Assembly (NCBI RefSeq): GCF_000002865.3 | Contig: NW_001865052.1 | Location: 642,409 to 706,408, forward strand | Direction of reading: 5' to 3' | Source: Monosiga brevicollis MX1 | Taxonomy: Eukaryota > Opisthokonta > Choanoflagellata > Craspedida > Salpingoecidae | Length of the DNA stretch: 64,000 nt | Shown: positions 13,340 through 25,812 of the stretch, in pieces | Layout of the letters: each line of letters begins with the position of its first letter | How positions within the stretch are numbered: the first letter of the stretch is position 1 | Program-made: the position numbers and the translations under genes | Notes under the pieces: model-generated | The model's database searches: none | Told to the model about the DNA's origin: nothing | The model's input: only the letters and a program-made list of their open reading frames with translations

Positions 13340-13957
13340 CTATTTACTGAGGCGGGACCACTCTTCGTAACTGCCTTTGTAGTTGTGGACACGCGGGTAG
13401 CCCCACTGGCCCAACAAAAGCTGCGCAAGGCCCGAACGTACTCCCAGCTTGCAGTACACGACAATGTCCTGCTCGCGGTTCTCAAGGAGGTCCAGGCGGG
13501 CGGCATCAACGTCGAGCGCCTCTGCCACGTACTCGGCCGCTGACTCGGGGTCCATGCGCGTCAGCTCACTGATGGGCAGGTTGATGGCACCCGGTATAAA
13601 CCCGGCGTTGTACTCGCCCTCCTCGCGCACGTCAAGGACCAAAACCGCTGAATCAGGCAGCGACCCTGTTTGGGCATACTCCTCCCAGCCGGCCGCCACC
13701 TTGCACATGTCCTCGTAGCTGATGCGTGCGCCTGTCAATGAGGGGGCCGCATTCGCATCTCCAAGCTTTTCTGACTGCCTCTCCTGATCGCGGCCTGCTG
13801 ATGGCTCATCGTGCCGACCCATTTGCCCCACGAACCTGGACAGGGAAAGCTTCACGCGACTCCCATTTTGCCGCCATGCTTGATGCGATGCACTCATACC
13901 CTGCCACGCCGCTGCTCGCACGGCCGCCATGCCTGCTGAAGCCAGCACCCGCGCCAT
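13340..13957 (-). CDS. Single-domain rhodanese (sulfurtransferase), probably mitochondrial
   Basis: A single-exon 205-residue protein. The first ATG is at 13955-13957; the frame continues upstream without an ATG. The N-terminal 45 residues are rich in Ala, Arg and Ser with almost no acidic residues (MARVLASAGMAAVRAAAW), which fits a mitochondrial presequence. The rhodanese domain follows: VLVLDVREEGEYNAGFIPGA is the substrate-side strand and CH2A region, and YCKLGVRS at about 168-175 is the active-site loop with Cys169. KGSYEEWSRLSK closes the fold. The loop CKLGVRS differs from the CRKGVR of thiosulfate sulfurtransferases and resembles the GlpE/stress-type single-domain enzymes, so the sulfur donor is unknown. 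It diverges from the aminopeptidase gene with 387 bases between starts. Confidence 0.88.
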   Translation of the reverse strand: MARVLASAGMAAVRAAAWQGMSASHQAWRQNGSRVKLSLSRFVGQMGRHDEPSAGRDQERQSEKLGDANAAPSLTGARISYEDMCKVAAGWEEYAQTGSLPDSAVLVLDVREEGEYNAGFIPGAINLPISELTRMDPESAAEYVAEALDVDAARLDLLENREQDIVVYCKLGVRSGLAQLLLGQWGYPRVHNYKGSYEEWSRLSK

Positions 13958-14344
13958 TGCCCTCTGCTCGCTTCCTCGCTCACACTTGTCTTGTTCGCGT
14001 AAGAAAAACAAATAACTACTTGTGGTACCTTAGCTGTATCTTGTTGGCTTTTTGCTTTGTGTCTGTTGTTTTGCTTCATCCATTTGTTTCTTTTGATGTG
14101 AAAGTGGTGTGTACTAAACACCTGTTGTTCACACGGGCAGGGTGGTGGTTCTCTCAGTGCCAGTGGAGCGTTCTCCGTCTTGTTCACTGGCTCGTTCGTC
14201 GTGCGTCGTGCGTCGTGCGTCGTGCGTGTGTCGCCGCCGCCTTAGGGGTGAGAGGGAGCCAGAAGAGCCTGGCACTTACACTTGGCTTCTGTTTGCCTGT
14301 CTTCTCTGGCTAGGTTCTGGTGAATGAGCTCATCACCCGTCACG

Positions 14345-17149
14345 ATGGCCGCCGCTGCTAAGATTGCCAAGATTGCACCAAGCGTGCCTCCGACCGTCAT
14401 CCCAGTATGTGGCCTCTGCCTTCTTGCTCCGTCTTCTTGGTATCTTGGGCCTGGGGGCAAGTGCGCGCCGCCTTACTGTTGAGGGCACTCCTGTGTCGAT
14501 AGGTGGATGTGACGACCAACCTGAACGATGACAACGGCGATGCTGTCATCGTGGTAGCCCCCTTCACCGGTGACGTAGAGGGCGTCCCAGCTGCTCACAT
14601 TGATGCCATCGCGGCCATCGATGCTTCTGCCAAGTCCAAGGGGGGTCTGTACCTCAACGAGGCCTACGCCGGCAACCGCCTGATTCTGGCCCCAACGGGC
14701 CCCTTGACCTCGGATGGTGATGATGTCCGCTCCTTTGCCGATGCCGCCCATGCTGGTGTGGTGCGCGCCAAGGCTGCTGGCGCCAAGGCCCCCATTCTCC
14801 TCGTTGCTGGTGCCGTTCCCGCGCAGCGAGTTGCTACCTTTGCCAAGGCCGTCGAGTCTGCGGTTTGTTACTGTGCCCACACACACAAACACACACCCGC
14901 ACGCCATTCGCTCACCAACTCAAAAGGCATCCTCGGCCGTGGGTCGCCAAGCCAACTGGCATGCTCACGGCCCGCCTTTGCGACTTGTAGCTTCTCGGCG
15001 CCCTGTCCGCCACTTATGTGCCCGTTGAGGTGCGCGAGGACCCTCGGGCTCCGCCCTCGGCCAGTGCCACCCTTGACCGCCTCTTGATCTGCACGGCGCG
15101 CCCAGACATTGCTGATGTCATTGGCCGTGTCGTGGCCATTGAGGCCGGCCGCGCCGTCTCACGTGACATTTGCGGGTGTGTATGACCCTGCCCATGTCAC
15201 AAACGCCGCGCTCTCGTGCTGGGCCCTCAATTTTGTCATCTTGTCGCACTGCCTTAAACAGCGGTGATCCAGAACGCATGGCTCCACTGCGTGTGGCCGA
15301 ATACGTGGAAGAGCTCTTCAAGGGTACCAATGTTACGGTGGCCGTGGAGAAGGGCCCCTTTACTGAAGCCTATCCGCTCCTTGCTGGTATGTATCAGGCT
15401 TTCAACCCCCATTCGGGCATGTGTGCCATTCACATGGCGACTGCTCTTTCCTTCGTTAGCCGTGGCCCGCTGCTCCGAACAGGTGCCTCGCCACGCCCCC
15501 TGCGTTATCAACCTTGAGTACGCTCCAGCCAACCCTGAGAAGACGCTCTTCTTCGTGGGCAAGGGGTATGTAGCGGCGCTTGAGAGTCGCTGCCTTTTAC
15601 ACTTGAGTCGCAAGGCGGACTGTTCCTCACGATAAGACTTGCGTGCGATATGTGGACTCCTGAAGCGTGACGTACGACACTGGAGGTGCTGATGTACGCT
15701 TCTGCCCCCATTGCGCCCCTTCTCGCCTTGTGATGACTTTTGCGAATCTGAACAGCAACCTCACGTTTCTTGGTGCCTGTGCACGTAGGTCAAGGCCGGT
15801 GGGATCATGGCCGGTATGCACCGTGACAAGGGTGGTGCCGCTGCCATCGCTGGCTTTATGCGCACCGTCTCCATCCTCGCCCCAGCGGTTGGTATCCGCG
15901 CCAACTGCTTCGCTTCGGGACGCACCGCACGGACCGCCGATTGCTCACTCTATGGCGCCGGTAGAACGTGCGGGTGGTGTGCAAAATGTCCATGGTGCGC
16001 AACAGCATTGGTGCCGATGCCTACGTGGCCGATGAAATCATCCACTCGCGCGCAGGTGTGCGTACGCGCGTGGGTAACACGGACGCAGAGGGCCGCATGG
16101 CCATGGCTGATGTTCTTTGCAAAGCCAAGGCAAGTTTCTCTGCTCCCCGACACACTCGATGCGCTGCAGAAGCCTTGTCAGGGTCAGGGCGCGGTCTAAC
16201 ACAAAATACCATGGCCTGTCCACCCAATTGCATATATCCTCAGGAAGAGGCGCTGAGCGCTGTGAACCCCTTCTTGTTCACCGTGGCAACTCTGACGGGC
16301 CATGCCGTCCGAGCGTACGGCACAGGCTACTTTGGTAGGCCTCGGCGCAAATCCTGTGCCCCACGACTTGCATGGCGCGCACACTCACGATCATTCCGGA
16401 CCCATGGTTGCAGCGACCATGGACAATGGACCTGCGCTGGCTGCCAACGTCTCAGCGCTTGTGGCCACTGCCGGTTGGTGATGCGGTGTTGGGGTGGTTC
16501 TTTGCTTTGTTGTTTTGTTTTGGTTTGGTTTTTGGCTTGACGTACCCTTGTGGAGTTTGACGTCCCTTCTGGCTTGGTGTGGCCACACTCTGGTCTAATT
16601 GTGGGCAATGCATCATGTCACAGGTTTGAGCATCGGTGACCCAGCTGAGATTAGCACGATCCGTCGTGAGGATTATGCGTTCATCCGCTCCAAATACGTG
16701 ACTGAGGACATTGTTCAGTGCAACAACTTGCCCTCATCGGGCACCCCACGTGGCCACCAGTTCCCCGCCGCCTTTATGATTGCCACCAGGTGAGACGACC
16801 GCTTGTGTATTTTTGCTTTTGACTTGTTTGCTATTTTTGGGTGGTATCCTCTCCTGGACTCGTGGTCCAGTTTTTCTTGAACGACTGCTGCACCCTGCGC
16901 CGCGCGCTCTCATACTGCTCTTTGACAGTGGCATGGACAAGCATGGCCTGTGTTCCGACAAGCCAATTCCATACACGCACATGGACATTGCTGGCGCGTA
17001 AGTGGCTGCTACAGCTCTTGCCGCTCCCCATTTGCCGGTGCAAGCATCCTCATGCTCTCCCTCTGGATCTTGGTCTGTGTAGCACGCAGATGTGGCCGAC
17101 GCCCGTGTCAGGCACACCCATTGCGGCCCTGACAGAGACTTTCTTGTAA
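14345..17149 (+). CDS. NPEPL1: M17 leucyl-type aminopeptidase, NPEPL1-like
   Basis: A two-metal cytosolic aminopeptidase of peptidase family M17. The start ATG at 14345 gives MAAAAKIAKIAPSVPPTVIP. The N-terminal macro-like domain follows (GDAVIVVAPFTGDV, LILAPTGPLTSDGDDV). Catalytic-domain landmarks appear in order in separate exons: CVINLEYAPANPEKTLFFVGKG; VTYDTGGADV (the KGxTxDTGG core); AGGIMAGMHRDKGGAAA (metal-binding Asp); NTDAEGRMAMAD (the NTDAEGR metal loop with catalytic Arg). The C-terminal exons SIGDPAEISTIRREDYAFI, SGMDKHGLCSDKPIPYTHMDIAG and the end at TAA 17147-17149 are characteristic of the NPEPL1 branch rather than LAP3. About ten introns. The metal ligands look intact. Exon edges between 14870 and 15720 were not all resolved. 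Confidence 0.88.
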
Positions 17150-17386
17150 GCATGCACGAGAAGAAGACATGTTGCTTTGGCCTTTGCCTGCACACTGTGC
17201 AGACCGTCGCCGGCAGGCAATGATCGTGATCCAACGCCCCGTCAATTGATGGTAATCCATGCACGGTAGCGAACCCGGGCGGTTGGAAACGCATGCTCGA
17301 TGCTATGTTTTTTTTTTTTTTTGAAAACTTGAAAAGCGAATGTATGGGGTCATTTGGGCCAGGCGGACTGCCAGGGGCTCGTGCCA

Positions 17387-19361
17387 TTAAACATGACCAG
17401 TGGCAGGCGTGCGAGGCACGTCGGGATGAGGCAGCTCGCTGATCCAGTGATTGGCAATCCACTTCTGGCCCTTGATGACATTACACCCACCATGCAACGA
17501 ACGCTCATGAAGCTGGCCCAGGTGGCCCCGGTCAGTGTGGTGATTATACCACATGATGGCTAAGCAGTCGCGTGGGCGTGTTTGAGTTGCTGAACAGTCG
17601 GTCAGAGTTGAGTGGGTGAAAACAAGGGTGTTGGCTCGTACCTTTGCCACGCTTGGGTAGAACCACCTTGCCGGGTCCACACGTACGCGTCTGCCTGTAC
17701 TTGAGAGGATCGGTGCGCTTGGTCCAGTTGGTATATTCGGCGTCCGTGGTATCAGCCAAGGGGAAAACAGTGCCGCCTATTCACCGCACCACGTCATGAA
17801 GGTTTGAGATTCCCAGTGCGAGATCAACCTCAAATCAAAGCTCAAACGTGGGACAACGAGTTGCAGAACCCCACCGCCTTGCTCCGTGTCGACGAGGTAG
17901 TACAGCACAGTCATGTAGCGACAGAGACGGCAACGCTTCTCGAGGGGGCGCTCCAGCGCACGCACACCCGTATCAAACCCCCGGGCCACCGGGTCGATGC
18001 AGCAAGGACCCAAGTGCTACGATCCACATGTATTTGTTGCCATAAACCACCCAATAGCAAAGTGACAAGCCTGCTGCAATGCGAAAGGCAGGAGGACGGC
18101 AAGGCAGTGCAAAACAAACAAGCTTACGTCTGCTTCTGAGTCAAAGTGGGACTCGTAGTGACCGTGGCGATTGTAACGAACTACCTGTGTTTCATTGTGC
18201 CCCACGCATGCGACAGTGAACTTGACACTGGCTTCATCGCGTGCGAGGCGTAATGGGACTCACCTGCATTTGCTCCACCTGGGGCATGACATGATCGGGC
18301 AGCCGGGCCAAGCGTTGGAGGCGACGATACATGGAGCGCAGATGACGATGGCTATCATGGGCCAGCCAACTATTTGTGCAAAAGGTTTTTCAGAGAAACA
18401 GATCTTATGAGCCATCGCGCAAGGCTGCAGCCACAAAAGCATGTAGGCGCGCGGAAGGCCAGGGCGCACGTTTGATCACTGAAGCGAAACAAGTTGTTGG
18501 CCTCATCCTCAGACAGCTGAGTTGTGTCCTGAGCGAGCCGAGAGAGGAGAGTGCATGAGCAGATGTACAGGCCCGTCAGTCAAAAAAGAAGTTGTGAGCC
18601 TGGGAGAACGGGAAACAGAGGCGAGGGTGCCCACCTTGTCTTTCTCGGCTAAGTTGCTGCCATCCAAGTAGGTGTGGTCAGATTTGAAGAGACCTTGCTT
18701 GCCGGCCAGGCTACATGCGAGGACCAGAGTGAGTGATCCCAACGAGCTTGCTCCAGTCATTCTGGTTCTCAGCGTGAGCACCAGTCGTTGGCCGAGCAAA
18801 TCAACAGCCTTTGCTCGCTGGAGGGAAGGTGGGGTACGTACGACAGGATGGTTTCGCATTCCTCTCCGGTAAGAAAATCCTCAATTTCTGTGGACCAGCA
18901 TAGAACAAGTGTGAGGCAGCCTTGGTTCCGAAAGAAATTTCCTGTGCCCGAGAAGCGGATGCTCAAGCCATGATCCACCCAGCGAGGTGTTGCAGGCCGG
19001 ACCAAAGATGGGGGGATTGGTGGCCATGGTGCGCATGGTGTAAATGCGACCGCTGTCGTCGAGGCGCACTCTGTGGCGGTGAGGGCCAGAGCAAACGCAG
19101 TCAGGCATGCACTACATAGGCGCAACGGCGAGGTAGGCCGAGCTGGCAAGCACAAACACCGATGCCGGTAGACGCGGTGAGCTGTGGAACTGACCGGCGG
19201 GTAAAGTTGACCTCGACTGGGTCCCAAACCACGAGGTGCTCTGGGATGGTGGGCTCGATGATATCCGCATCGCGCATCTTCTCGGCGAAACGTAAGGAAT
19301 TCAGGTGAACCACGGTCACTGCCAGGACCAGGCTCAAGGCCACGGCCGGACTGCGAATCAT
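17387..19361 (-). CDS. P4HTM: Transmembrane prolyl 4-hydroxylase (P4HTM-like, 2OG-Fe(II) dioxygenase)
   Basis: An ER-type type II membrane 2-oxoglutarate oxygenase. The start ATG at 19359-19361 opens MIRSPAVALSLVLAVTVV, a hydrophobic signal anchor. Later exons read SDFLTGEEC-like EIEDFLTGEECETILSYV (start of the oxygenase fold), TQVVRYNRHGHYESHFDSEAD (iron-binding His-x-Asp in HFD, with the GHYxxHxDS context seen in P4HTM), CRYMTVLYYLVDTEQGG, PLADTTDAEYTNWTKR, and the last exon AIMWYNHHTDRGHLG...SLHGGCNVIKGQKWIANHWI. The distal iron His and the 2OG-binding Lys sit in HGGCxVxxGxKW. An asparagine/tryptophan pattern after the hydroxylase core matches P4HTM more than collagen P4HA, which has a signal peptide and peptide-binding domain. 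I did not confirm an EF-hand pair. The stop is at 17387-17389. Confidence 0.85.
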
Positions 19362-21538
19362 GGCCCGTGGTCGGCTCGTGCCTCTCTCCTATGACGCCTC
19401 TGACCTCCAACAACACTTTTCAGCACCACAACCAAAGCAAAGAACCTGAGGTCAGATCCAAACCAGCCCACGTCAGTCTCGCCCAACCAGCCTTGCTGCA
19501 CCGCCAGCCGTGCACCCGTGCATCCGTGCATCCATTCGTCCACCCATACCCCACACCACCACCACAACCACAACAACACCACCACCACCACCACCACCAC
19601 CACCACCAACCGTCTGAGACCCAGGAACGCCAACTGCTGCTGGGTAGAGTGCAAGCACAGCGCCCAAAGGAAAGAGAGGAGCCACACACGCATTCGCGAT
19701 GAAATTTGTCAGAAAAAGGCTTCAGTATTGTCAGATTGTCATATTATCAGCGGTCTATTGTCAGGACCGCGCCAATCTGACGGTTATGGCCAGCGAGAAC
19801 CCAGCCCTCGGACAGGGAGAGGGATCGGCAATCAACGAAAACCTCTGTCTCATCTTGTACCTGCCGTTGTGACCAAATGCGTAGCAGACATTCGAGCACA
19901 AAGAGTGATTTTATAACCTCGATTCTTTCATTTTTAAGCTGTTTGCATGTGGCATCGGCAGAGCCCTTGATGCCAGTGTGGGTTTGACAGAGTTAGGAGC
20001 GTTCGCCAAACTGGCTCATCGGGCATCTTGTTCGTTGTCAAAGTTGGTCAATCCAAGAGAGGAAGCCTTCAAATCTGTGCTCAACAAGGTCGTGCAGTTG
20101 CGAATATTGAATCGTTGCTCCAGCCGGGCATGTTCACCCAATCTTCACGCGTCTCAAAGATGCAAGTACATTCTCCCGAGTCGAAGTGAATGGTCTGGTT
20201 GCTGCCAGGCACTGACAACAAACTTCTCGCATCGTTGACTACAAAGACGAGGTCACAATACAATTATGGACGAGAAACAATTGAGAAGGCGAGGGTATCA
20301 GATAGGAAAAAGAAGCGCGGCATGTGGCTCGGCCACTGACGCCAATAATATATTACATGTATTTCATCCCTACCTTCTTCATTTACGCTGTGGACACGAA
20401 GGCGTTTCTGCGTTTCAGCGCGGCGAATGTGGTTGAGCAAACCGTGCACATACGAGTCTGCAAAGAGGTACATAGGATGGGTAAGCAACAAACCGACAAA
20501 AGCATGGTCCATGGTGAGCAAAAGGTTGATACACTTCGTGAAAGCTTTGCCATTCTTGCAACATTGGGTGTGATGAGCGTACTTTCGGAGGATGCAGAGA
20601 GGCATCTGAAAATTTCTTAAAACGATGCTTGTTGTAATTCTGCAGGCTAGAAGACCAGTGGCCACAATCATGATACCGAAGGGCGCTTGGGTAGTGCTTG
20701 GACATCCTGCCACTAGCGTCAACGGGATATTCTCGGGTAAAACGCGCAAGAAAGTGGTCACGTGCCGCGATGAGAACGGGCATTGCGGTATGGGGCAGCC
20801 AACCCCAATCCACTGAAGTAAAGGAGAGCACATCGAAAGAGGGCAAGTTGAAGGCCTGTCACAAACATGGCGACCGGTTTGGATAGAGGGCAGGTTTGTG
20901 AGACGGCAGAATGGCTTGACAGCGCCATGCTTCCTGTACAAGTAGATTGCCTGTCGTTGGAGGCAAGCGGAGGAAAGCAAGTGGATAAGGGGTCAGGCCA
21001 AACATCAAATGGCAGCGTAAGCGAAAAGGCAAGGGGGGAGGGCGGGGACCAAGGAACGACGGTTGAGCTTACTTGATCGGATATCTGGTGGCCTTTTAGA
21101 AAGTTCATTCGCATCGCCGGAAGCTCGGGCGCTACTAAATGTATTTTACTATTTTTAGCCGTTTCCGTAACTCATCTGGGGTGCAGTCCTTGACGGCAGG
21201 CATTTTCCAATACCCGCTCCTTTCTCCTCCTCGTCGCGCGGTTTGGCGTTCGAGGGAGGAAGTCCACCACCTCGCGCTTGGGCACCCTTTTTTGACTTTT
21301 GTGTGACGCCTGAGCGAGGTCCTTGTTGGAATTCGGCCGCTTCGGTTGTCTGTGAGCCGTTCGGGGAGCAACTCGTTGTGCTGTCGTTGTCTCATTTCAC
21401 CACACTGCCGTTTCTCATTCTGCGGTTTTCTTGTGGTTTTGGAGGAGCCATGCCTCCCTGTGTCTATAAACTGCCGTAAAGACCGCGTCGGCGCAAGTTT
21501 TTGGTTTTCTTTTTTCCGTATCTTTCTTTCTCTCAAGA
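19362..21538. other. 2.2 kb region with no confident gene
   Basis: After the P4HTM start there is a CAC/CCA trinucleotide run (about 19555-19608). From 19700 to 21150 base composition falls to more AT than the flanks. The only long frames are two overlapping minus-strand ones, described separately. No recognisable family, no clear terminal repeats. Confidence 0.5.
20264..20980 (-). other. Two overlapping long minus-strand frames, coding status unclear
   Basis: One frame spans 20264-20980 (238 codons), another 20415-20846 (143 codons). Parts of both look protein-like: VDWGWLPHTAMPVLIAARDH in the shorter, and CRITTSIVLRNFQMPLC and INLLLTMDHAFVGLLL in the longer. Neither matches a family I know. 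A TTTACTTCAG acceptor-like site precedes VDWGW in the shorter frame. This could be a degenerate mobile element or a rapidly evolving gene. Confidence 0.25.
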
Positions 21539-22710
21539 ATGGCGGCCCCCAACGACAAGTCATCGGCGACCGGTGTCCAGACCGACCCGTCTGGTGCCTA
21601 CGGTGATGCACGCGCTGTGTATGCCCTACAAGGCCAAGAACTTCTTCTCCTACCAGGCGCGGTGCAGTTGGTGGGGCCGGCCGGTATGTATCGCGATATC
21701 TGGCCATTATCTCCCTTGAATTGCTCTCGATTGTTGTGTTTTAAGCTGTGGCTCACAGTGGTTGCTGATTGAACCGAACGCCTATGGCAGGATACGCTCC
21801 AGACCAAGCTCTTATGCTCCGGCTGCAACATGAGGAGGAGTCGCATCGCGAAACCAAACGCCAGCTATCTCGAGCCCAGGATGAACTGAAAGAGGCTCAA
21901 GATCGTATTCGCGATCTCGAATGCACGCTGGCTGCCAAATCGGAGGAGATTGTCCGACTCGAAGGGAGGGTCACTGAGCTTCGTGGCAAACTACTCGCAT
22001 CGGAGAAGACCATTGACGCTCTTCAAAGCGAACTAACGGCGGCGAGGAAGGCTATTAAGGGCCTCCAGGACGATAACAAGCAAGTCAGGGAAGAGCTCAA
22101 GGAGTCCAACGCAAAGATCGAAAGTCTTCGAGACGACAACAAGCAGCTCCGGAAGGAGCTCAACGAGGACAAGGCCGCCATGGCAGCGCGCCAGGTCGTC
22201 TACAACGTTGAAACAAGGATGCGTGCGTGGTTGTGGCCTGACCTCCCCTTGTTGACGTTGAGGAGCGGTCGCATGGTCCCCGTGGGCTTTGACTGCCTGT
22301 GCTATTTCCTGCGAGATTTGGCGCGGCGTAAACCTCCCACCTCGGACATTCAAGGCCAGGAGTTTGAGACTTCAAATTTCATGACCAAGTCTCTTGTGAC
22401 TGTTTTTAACAGCCTTCCCGGGGACGGACGAGTTGCCCTTCTCAACAACTGGGACCAGCTGAACACTGTCATGAAGCAGCAAGGCGTGGCCATCAAAGCA
22501 TGGAAGGATGCATCGAAGCAACTGCGCGTCGCTGGCAACACAATTGCCCACCCCGACGACGTCCCATCCGAGTCCTGGGACGCGACAGTTCTGAAGGCAC
22601 AGGAGTTAGTCGTTGCTCAAGTGGGGTGTTCCGCGCTGTTGGGGCCTCTCGCTCGTGTGTGTGCCAACATGCCCGCAGAGTTGGCCGATGTTGACCTCGA
22701 CGAGTATTGA
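21539..22710 (+). CDS. Coiled-coil protein with uncharacterised C-terminal domain
   Basis: Two exons. Exon 1 starts at ATG 21539 (MAAPNDKSSATGVQTDPSG) and ends at a GTATGT donor after QLVGPAG near 21683. Exon 2 begins after ATGGCAG near 21790 (YAPDQALMLRLQHEEE) and ends at TGA 22708-22710. Residues about 50-200 are a strong coiled coil with heptads rich in Glu, Lys, Arg and Leu (RDLECTLAAKSEEIVRLEG; repeated DDNKQLRKEL and DDNKQVREEL units). The C-terminal 170 residues are globular, with LWPDLPLLTLRSGRMVPVGF, NNWDQLNTVMKQQGVAIKAW and LRVAGNTIAHPDDV, and an acidic end (ADVDLDEY). I do not recognise the C-terminal domain. A CT array starts about 10 bases after the stop. Confidence 0.75.
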
Positions 22711-22719
22711 CATGAATCG

Positions 22720-23013
<294 letters not shown>

Positions 23014-23207
23014 CGCGTTCGGCGGCAGCGGCGGCTCATCGGTGTTTTGCTGAGGCTGCTCGGTTGGGAGGATTGGCCCTTGTGGACGGGGTCAAGGACC
23101 GAGTGGTGGATCCCGCCTCGTTCGTTGGAGGGTGCCTTGAATAGTGCTTGTTGAAGAGAGCATCAAGATACAGTCCGGGGTCGCCTTGCTGGCAAGAACG
23201 CGTTGCC

Positions 23208-25271
23208 ATGCCGCCGGTGATCGATACGACTGCGCCTGGGGCCTGGGCTGCAGGCGAGCTCCTGCACCTGCACGCGTGCGACTGGTTGGGCTTTGACTTG
23301 GATCATTGCTTGCTGCGGTATAACGTCCCTGCACTAGCTGAGCTGCTTCACTCGGCCTTTTTGCGCTTTCTTGTGGACAACCGCGGCTACCCGGCGCGGC
23401 TTCTTGACATTCCCATGAACCCGTCGTTTTTTATCAAAGGCCTGCTCTTTGACACCGAGCGTGGTGTTTTCCTGCGTCTCCGCAATGATGGCACCGTCTT
23501 TGCCGCCACCCACGGCACGGCCCCGCTTGCAGCCGCAGCCGCCGAGGCCCTATACCGGCCTGGCGAATTGCAGGACGTGGTGCGGCGCGTGCTCACCAAC
23601 GGCGAACGTGATCGGCGCTTCACCTGGTTCTCAACCTTTTTTGACATGCCTGCAGCCTGCGTTGTTGCCGAGCTCATCACAGCCATGGATACAGCACGTG
23701 CTAATATTGCTAATATTGAATCCCTCACTGCCGCCGCCGCCGCTACCACTGGACCTACTGACCGTGCGCAGCCCGACGCCGAGCTCCGTCTCGCTACCAT
23801 CACCTATACCGAGATGATGCAGGACGTCTTTGCGGCGCTCTCGGGTAACTTTGACATTGAGCATTTTGCCAACAACTCGGGCTACTTCTTTCCCGCGCTC
23901 CGCCAAGACCCTGCTCGGTATGTTGTCTTGCTTTTTTTCAAGTTTTTCTTCCGATTTTTTTTTTTTAAAAAACCCATGTTGTACCCATGCGTGTGCTGCA
24001 ACGTCGACGTGACAGATGACCTGTGCCCTTCTCTCCCGCTTGATCACTCTGACTTGCATGATGTTTCTTGGGTCGGTAGCTACTTGCACAAATTTTCTAG
24101 TGACCTGCGACGCTGGCTTTATGACTTGCGGCACCGCGATGGAGTCAAGCTATTTCTTCTCACCAACTCGCACATCGACTATGTTCACTTTCTTCTCAGC
24201 CATGCCTATGGGGCGGCCTGGCCCGAGCTTTTTGACTTGGTGCTGACAAGCGGCAACAAACCTGCCTTTTTTCACCACCAGGAACCGTTTCGTCACGTCT
24301 CGATTGATGGCAAGGTTGGCGAGCCCGCGGCACTTCGCCTCGGCTCGACCCACTATTATGTCGGCGGGAACGCCCGCGAGCTAGAGCAGCTTCTCCAGCG
24401 ACACCGGCGCGACATCACCAACCACAGCGGTACGTCGGGGTGCCCAATGCGAGCAACATGGTCTCGTCCAGTCGGTCGAGTCAAGCATTGTATATCATGC
24501 ATTTGCACCCGACACCTTTTTGCTCCCCTCCTCTGGGCCTATCCCTCGCCTCTTAGCCTTGGATGTCGTTTATTTTGGCGACCACATCACGGGTGATGTG
24601 CTGGCCAGCAGCCACCACATGTCGTGGCGTTCCGTGGCCGTGGTAGAAGAACTCTTGCTGCACGTGTAGGTAACCGGCACGCCTGCCTATTTAGCGCCTT
24701 CCTCCAGTCGGCAGCAGCAATAGCTTTCGTTTGCGTTAGCTGCTTTCTCATCCTCGTGTGTGACCAACCGGGATCGTCTACCCGGCACTGCTCTGCAGCG
24801 ATTTTGCGGCACTGATGCAAACGTCTAGCGCTGAGCCTCTAGCGGCTGTGGACACGGCTATGCGTGCTTTTCTTTGGCCGGCTGCTGAGCGGTATGCATA
24901 TCAGTCACCCATTCTCTCAGCTCCACCCTCTTTCTTGGTCAAGGTGCCTCATTCGTGGCGGCCCATGCCATGATCGTTTGTGCAGCTGGGGCGCTTTGTT
25001 CTACGGCACTGCACGGGTAGAGCCCTGCGATACGTGTTTTATGCTCTACGAGGAGCTGTTGCGACGCCATAGCACGCTGGTCGTGCCCCACCTAGATGCG
25101 CTGGCTGAGCATGATCGCCAGCACGTAGGTCACCCCGCAGTTGGACCGGGAGGGTTTGAGGATGGTGGGCTGGTTATTCCCACCTACGGCGGACGTCTTG
25201 AGCCTACCTCGCGACTGCAATCCCTGAATGCTTCGGTTGAATCACGTGCTGACCTAGCACTTGAAGACTAA
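23208..25271 (+). CDS. NT5DC1: 5'-nucleotidase domain-containing protein (NT5DC1-like HAD phosphatase)
   Basis: A haloacid-dehalogenase-fold protein of the cytosolic 5'-nucleotidase group. The start ATG at 23208 gives MPPVIDTTAPGAWAAGEL. HAD motif I is in GFDLDHCLLRYNVP (nucleophile and acid/base Asp of DLD). A cap region follows, with FIKGLLFDTERGVFLRLR. Motif II is in KLFLLTNSHIDYVHFLL, and the Lys region in LTSGNKPAFFHH. A later exon has DVVYFGDHITGDVLASS, the GDxxxxD motif IV. The C-terminal exons read WGALFYGTARVEPCDTCFM and end SVESRADLALED with TAA 25269-25271. The first exon runs to about 23917; the next exon starts near 24017. The family matches NT5DC1 best, but substrate is unknown for this branch. 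Internal joints between 24430 and 24990 are uncertain. Confidence 0.82.
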
Positions 25272-25812
25272 TGGGGCTGGTAGGGCAACACAAGTGGTTG
25301 TTTTGGTTTTTTGGTTGTTTTTTTGGTTTTTTGGTTTTTCCTTCGAACAATCAATGGAAACCCGTGCTCGCATCGCCTTTCTCGACCACCCACCCCCACC
25401 CTTCTTAGATAGCACACTCAGCTTTGCGGACTGAACAGGGGGACCTTGGGATACACATCAGCAGCTGCAGGAAGAATTCACATGTCAAGCCAAAGTGAGG
25501 GTGCACGCAGAAAATGCCATGGCGTTTCCAAGTGATGGTGATTACCCATGTTCCCTTCATCGCGGGCCCCGAGTAAGGATACTTCTTGCTTTGAGCTACA
25601 CGGCCCTTGGAAGCCAAAGGGACCAAGCGGGGGAAGACTCGAGCATAGGGTGGAGCATGGCTCACTGATGTGTCATTTTTTACCTTTGCCAGCGCTTGTT
25701 TTCAAAGGGCTCCAAGTTTCGAAAACGCCGCACTGTCGTCCTCAAGACGCCAGTGACCTCAACTTGATCTGATTAACAATCTGGCATCAGCTCATCAGCC
25801 ATCGCCAGTACC
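25272..25812. other. Intergenic
   Basis: Contains a T/G-rich GGTTTTTTGGTTG run just after the NT5DC stop (25300-25340). An 86-codon minus-strand frame at 25405-25665 has no recognisable similarity and no splice context, so I do not call it. Confidence 0.5.

Noticed and set aside
13340-14011. Longer rhodanese start at 14011
   Set aside because: The codon there is TTG; the first ATG is 13955-13957 and it already opens a presequence-like N-terminus.
19420-19693. Val/Gly-rich minus-strand frames near 19.5 kb
   Set aside because: They translate a CAC trinucleotide run in the 5' flank of P4HTM.
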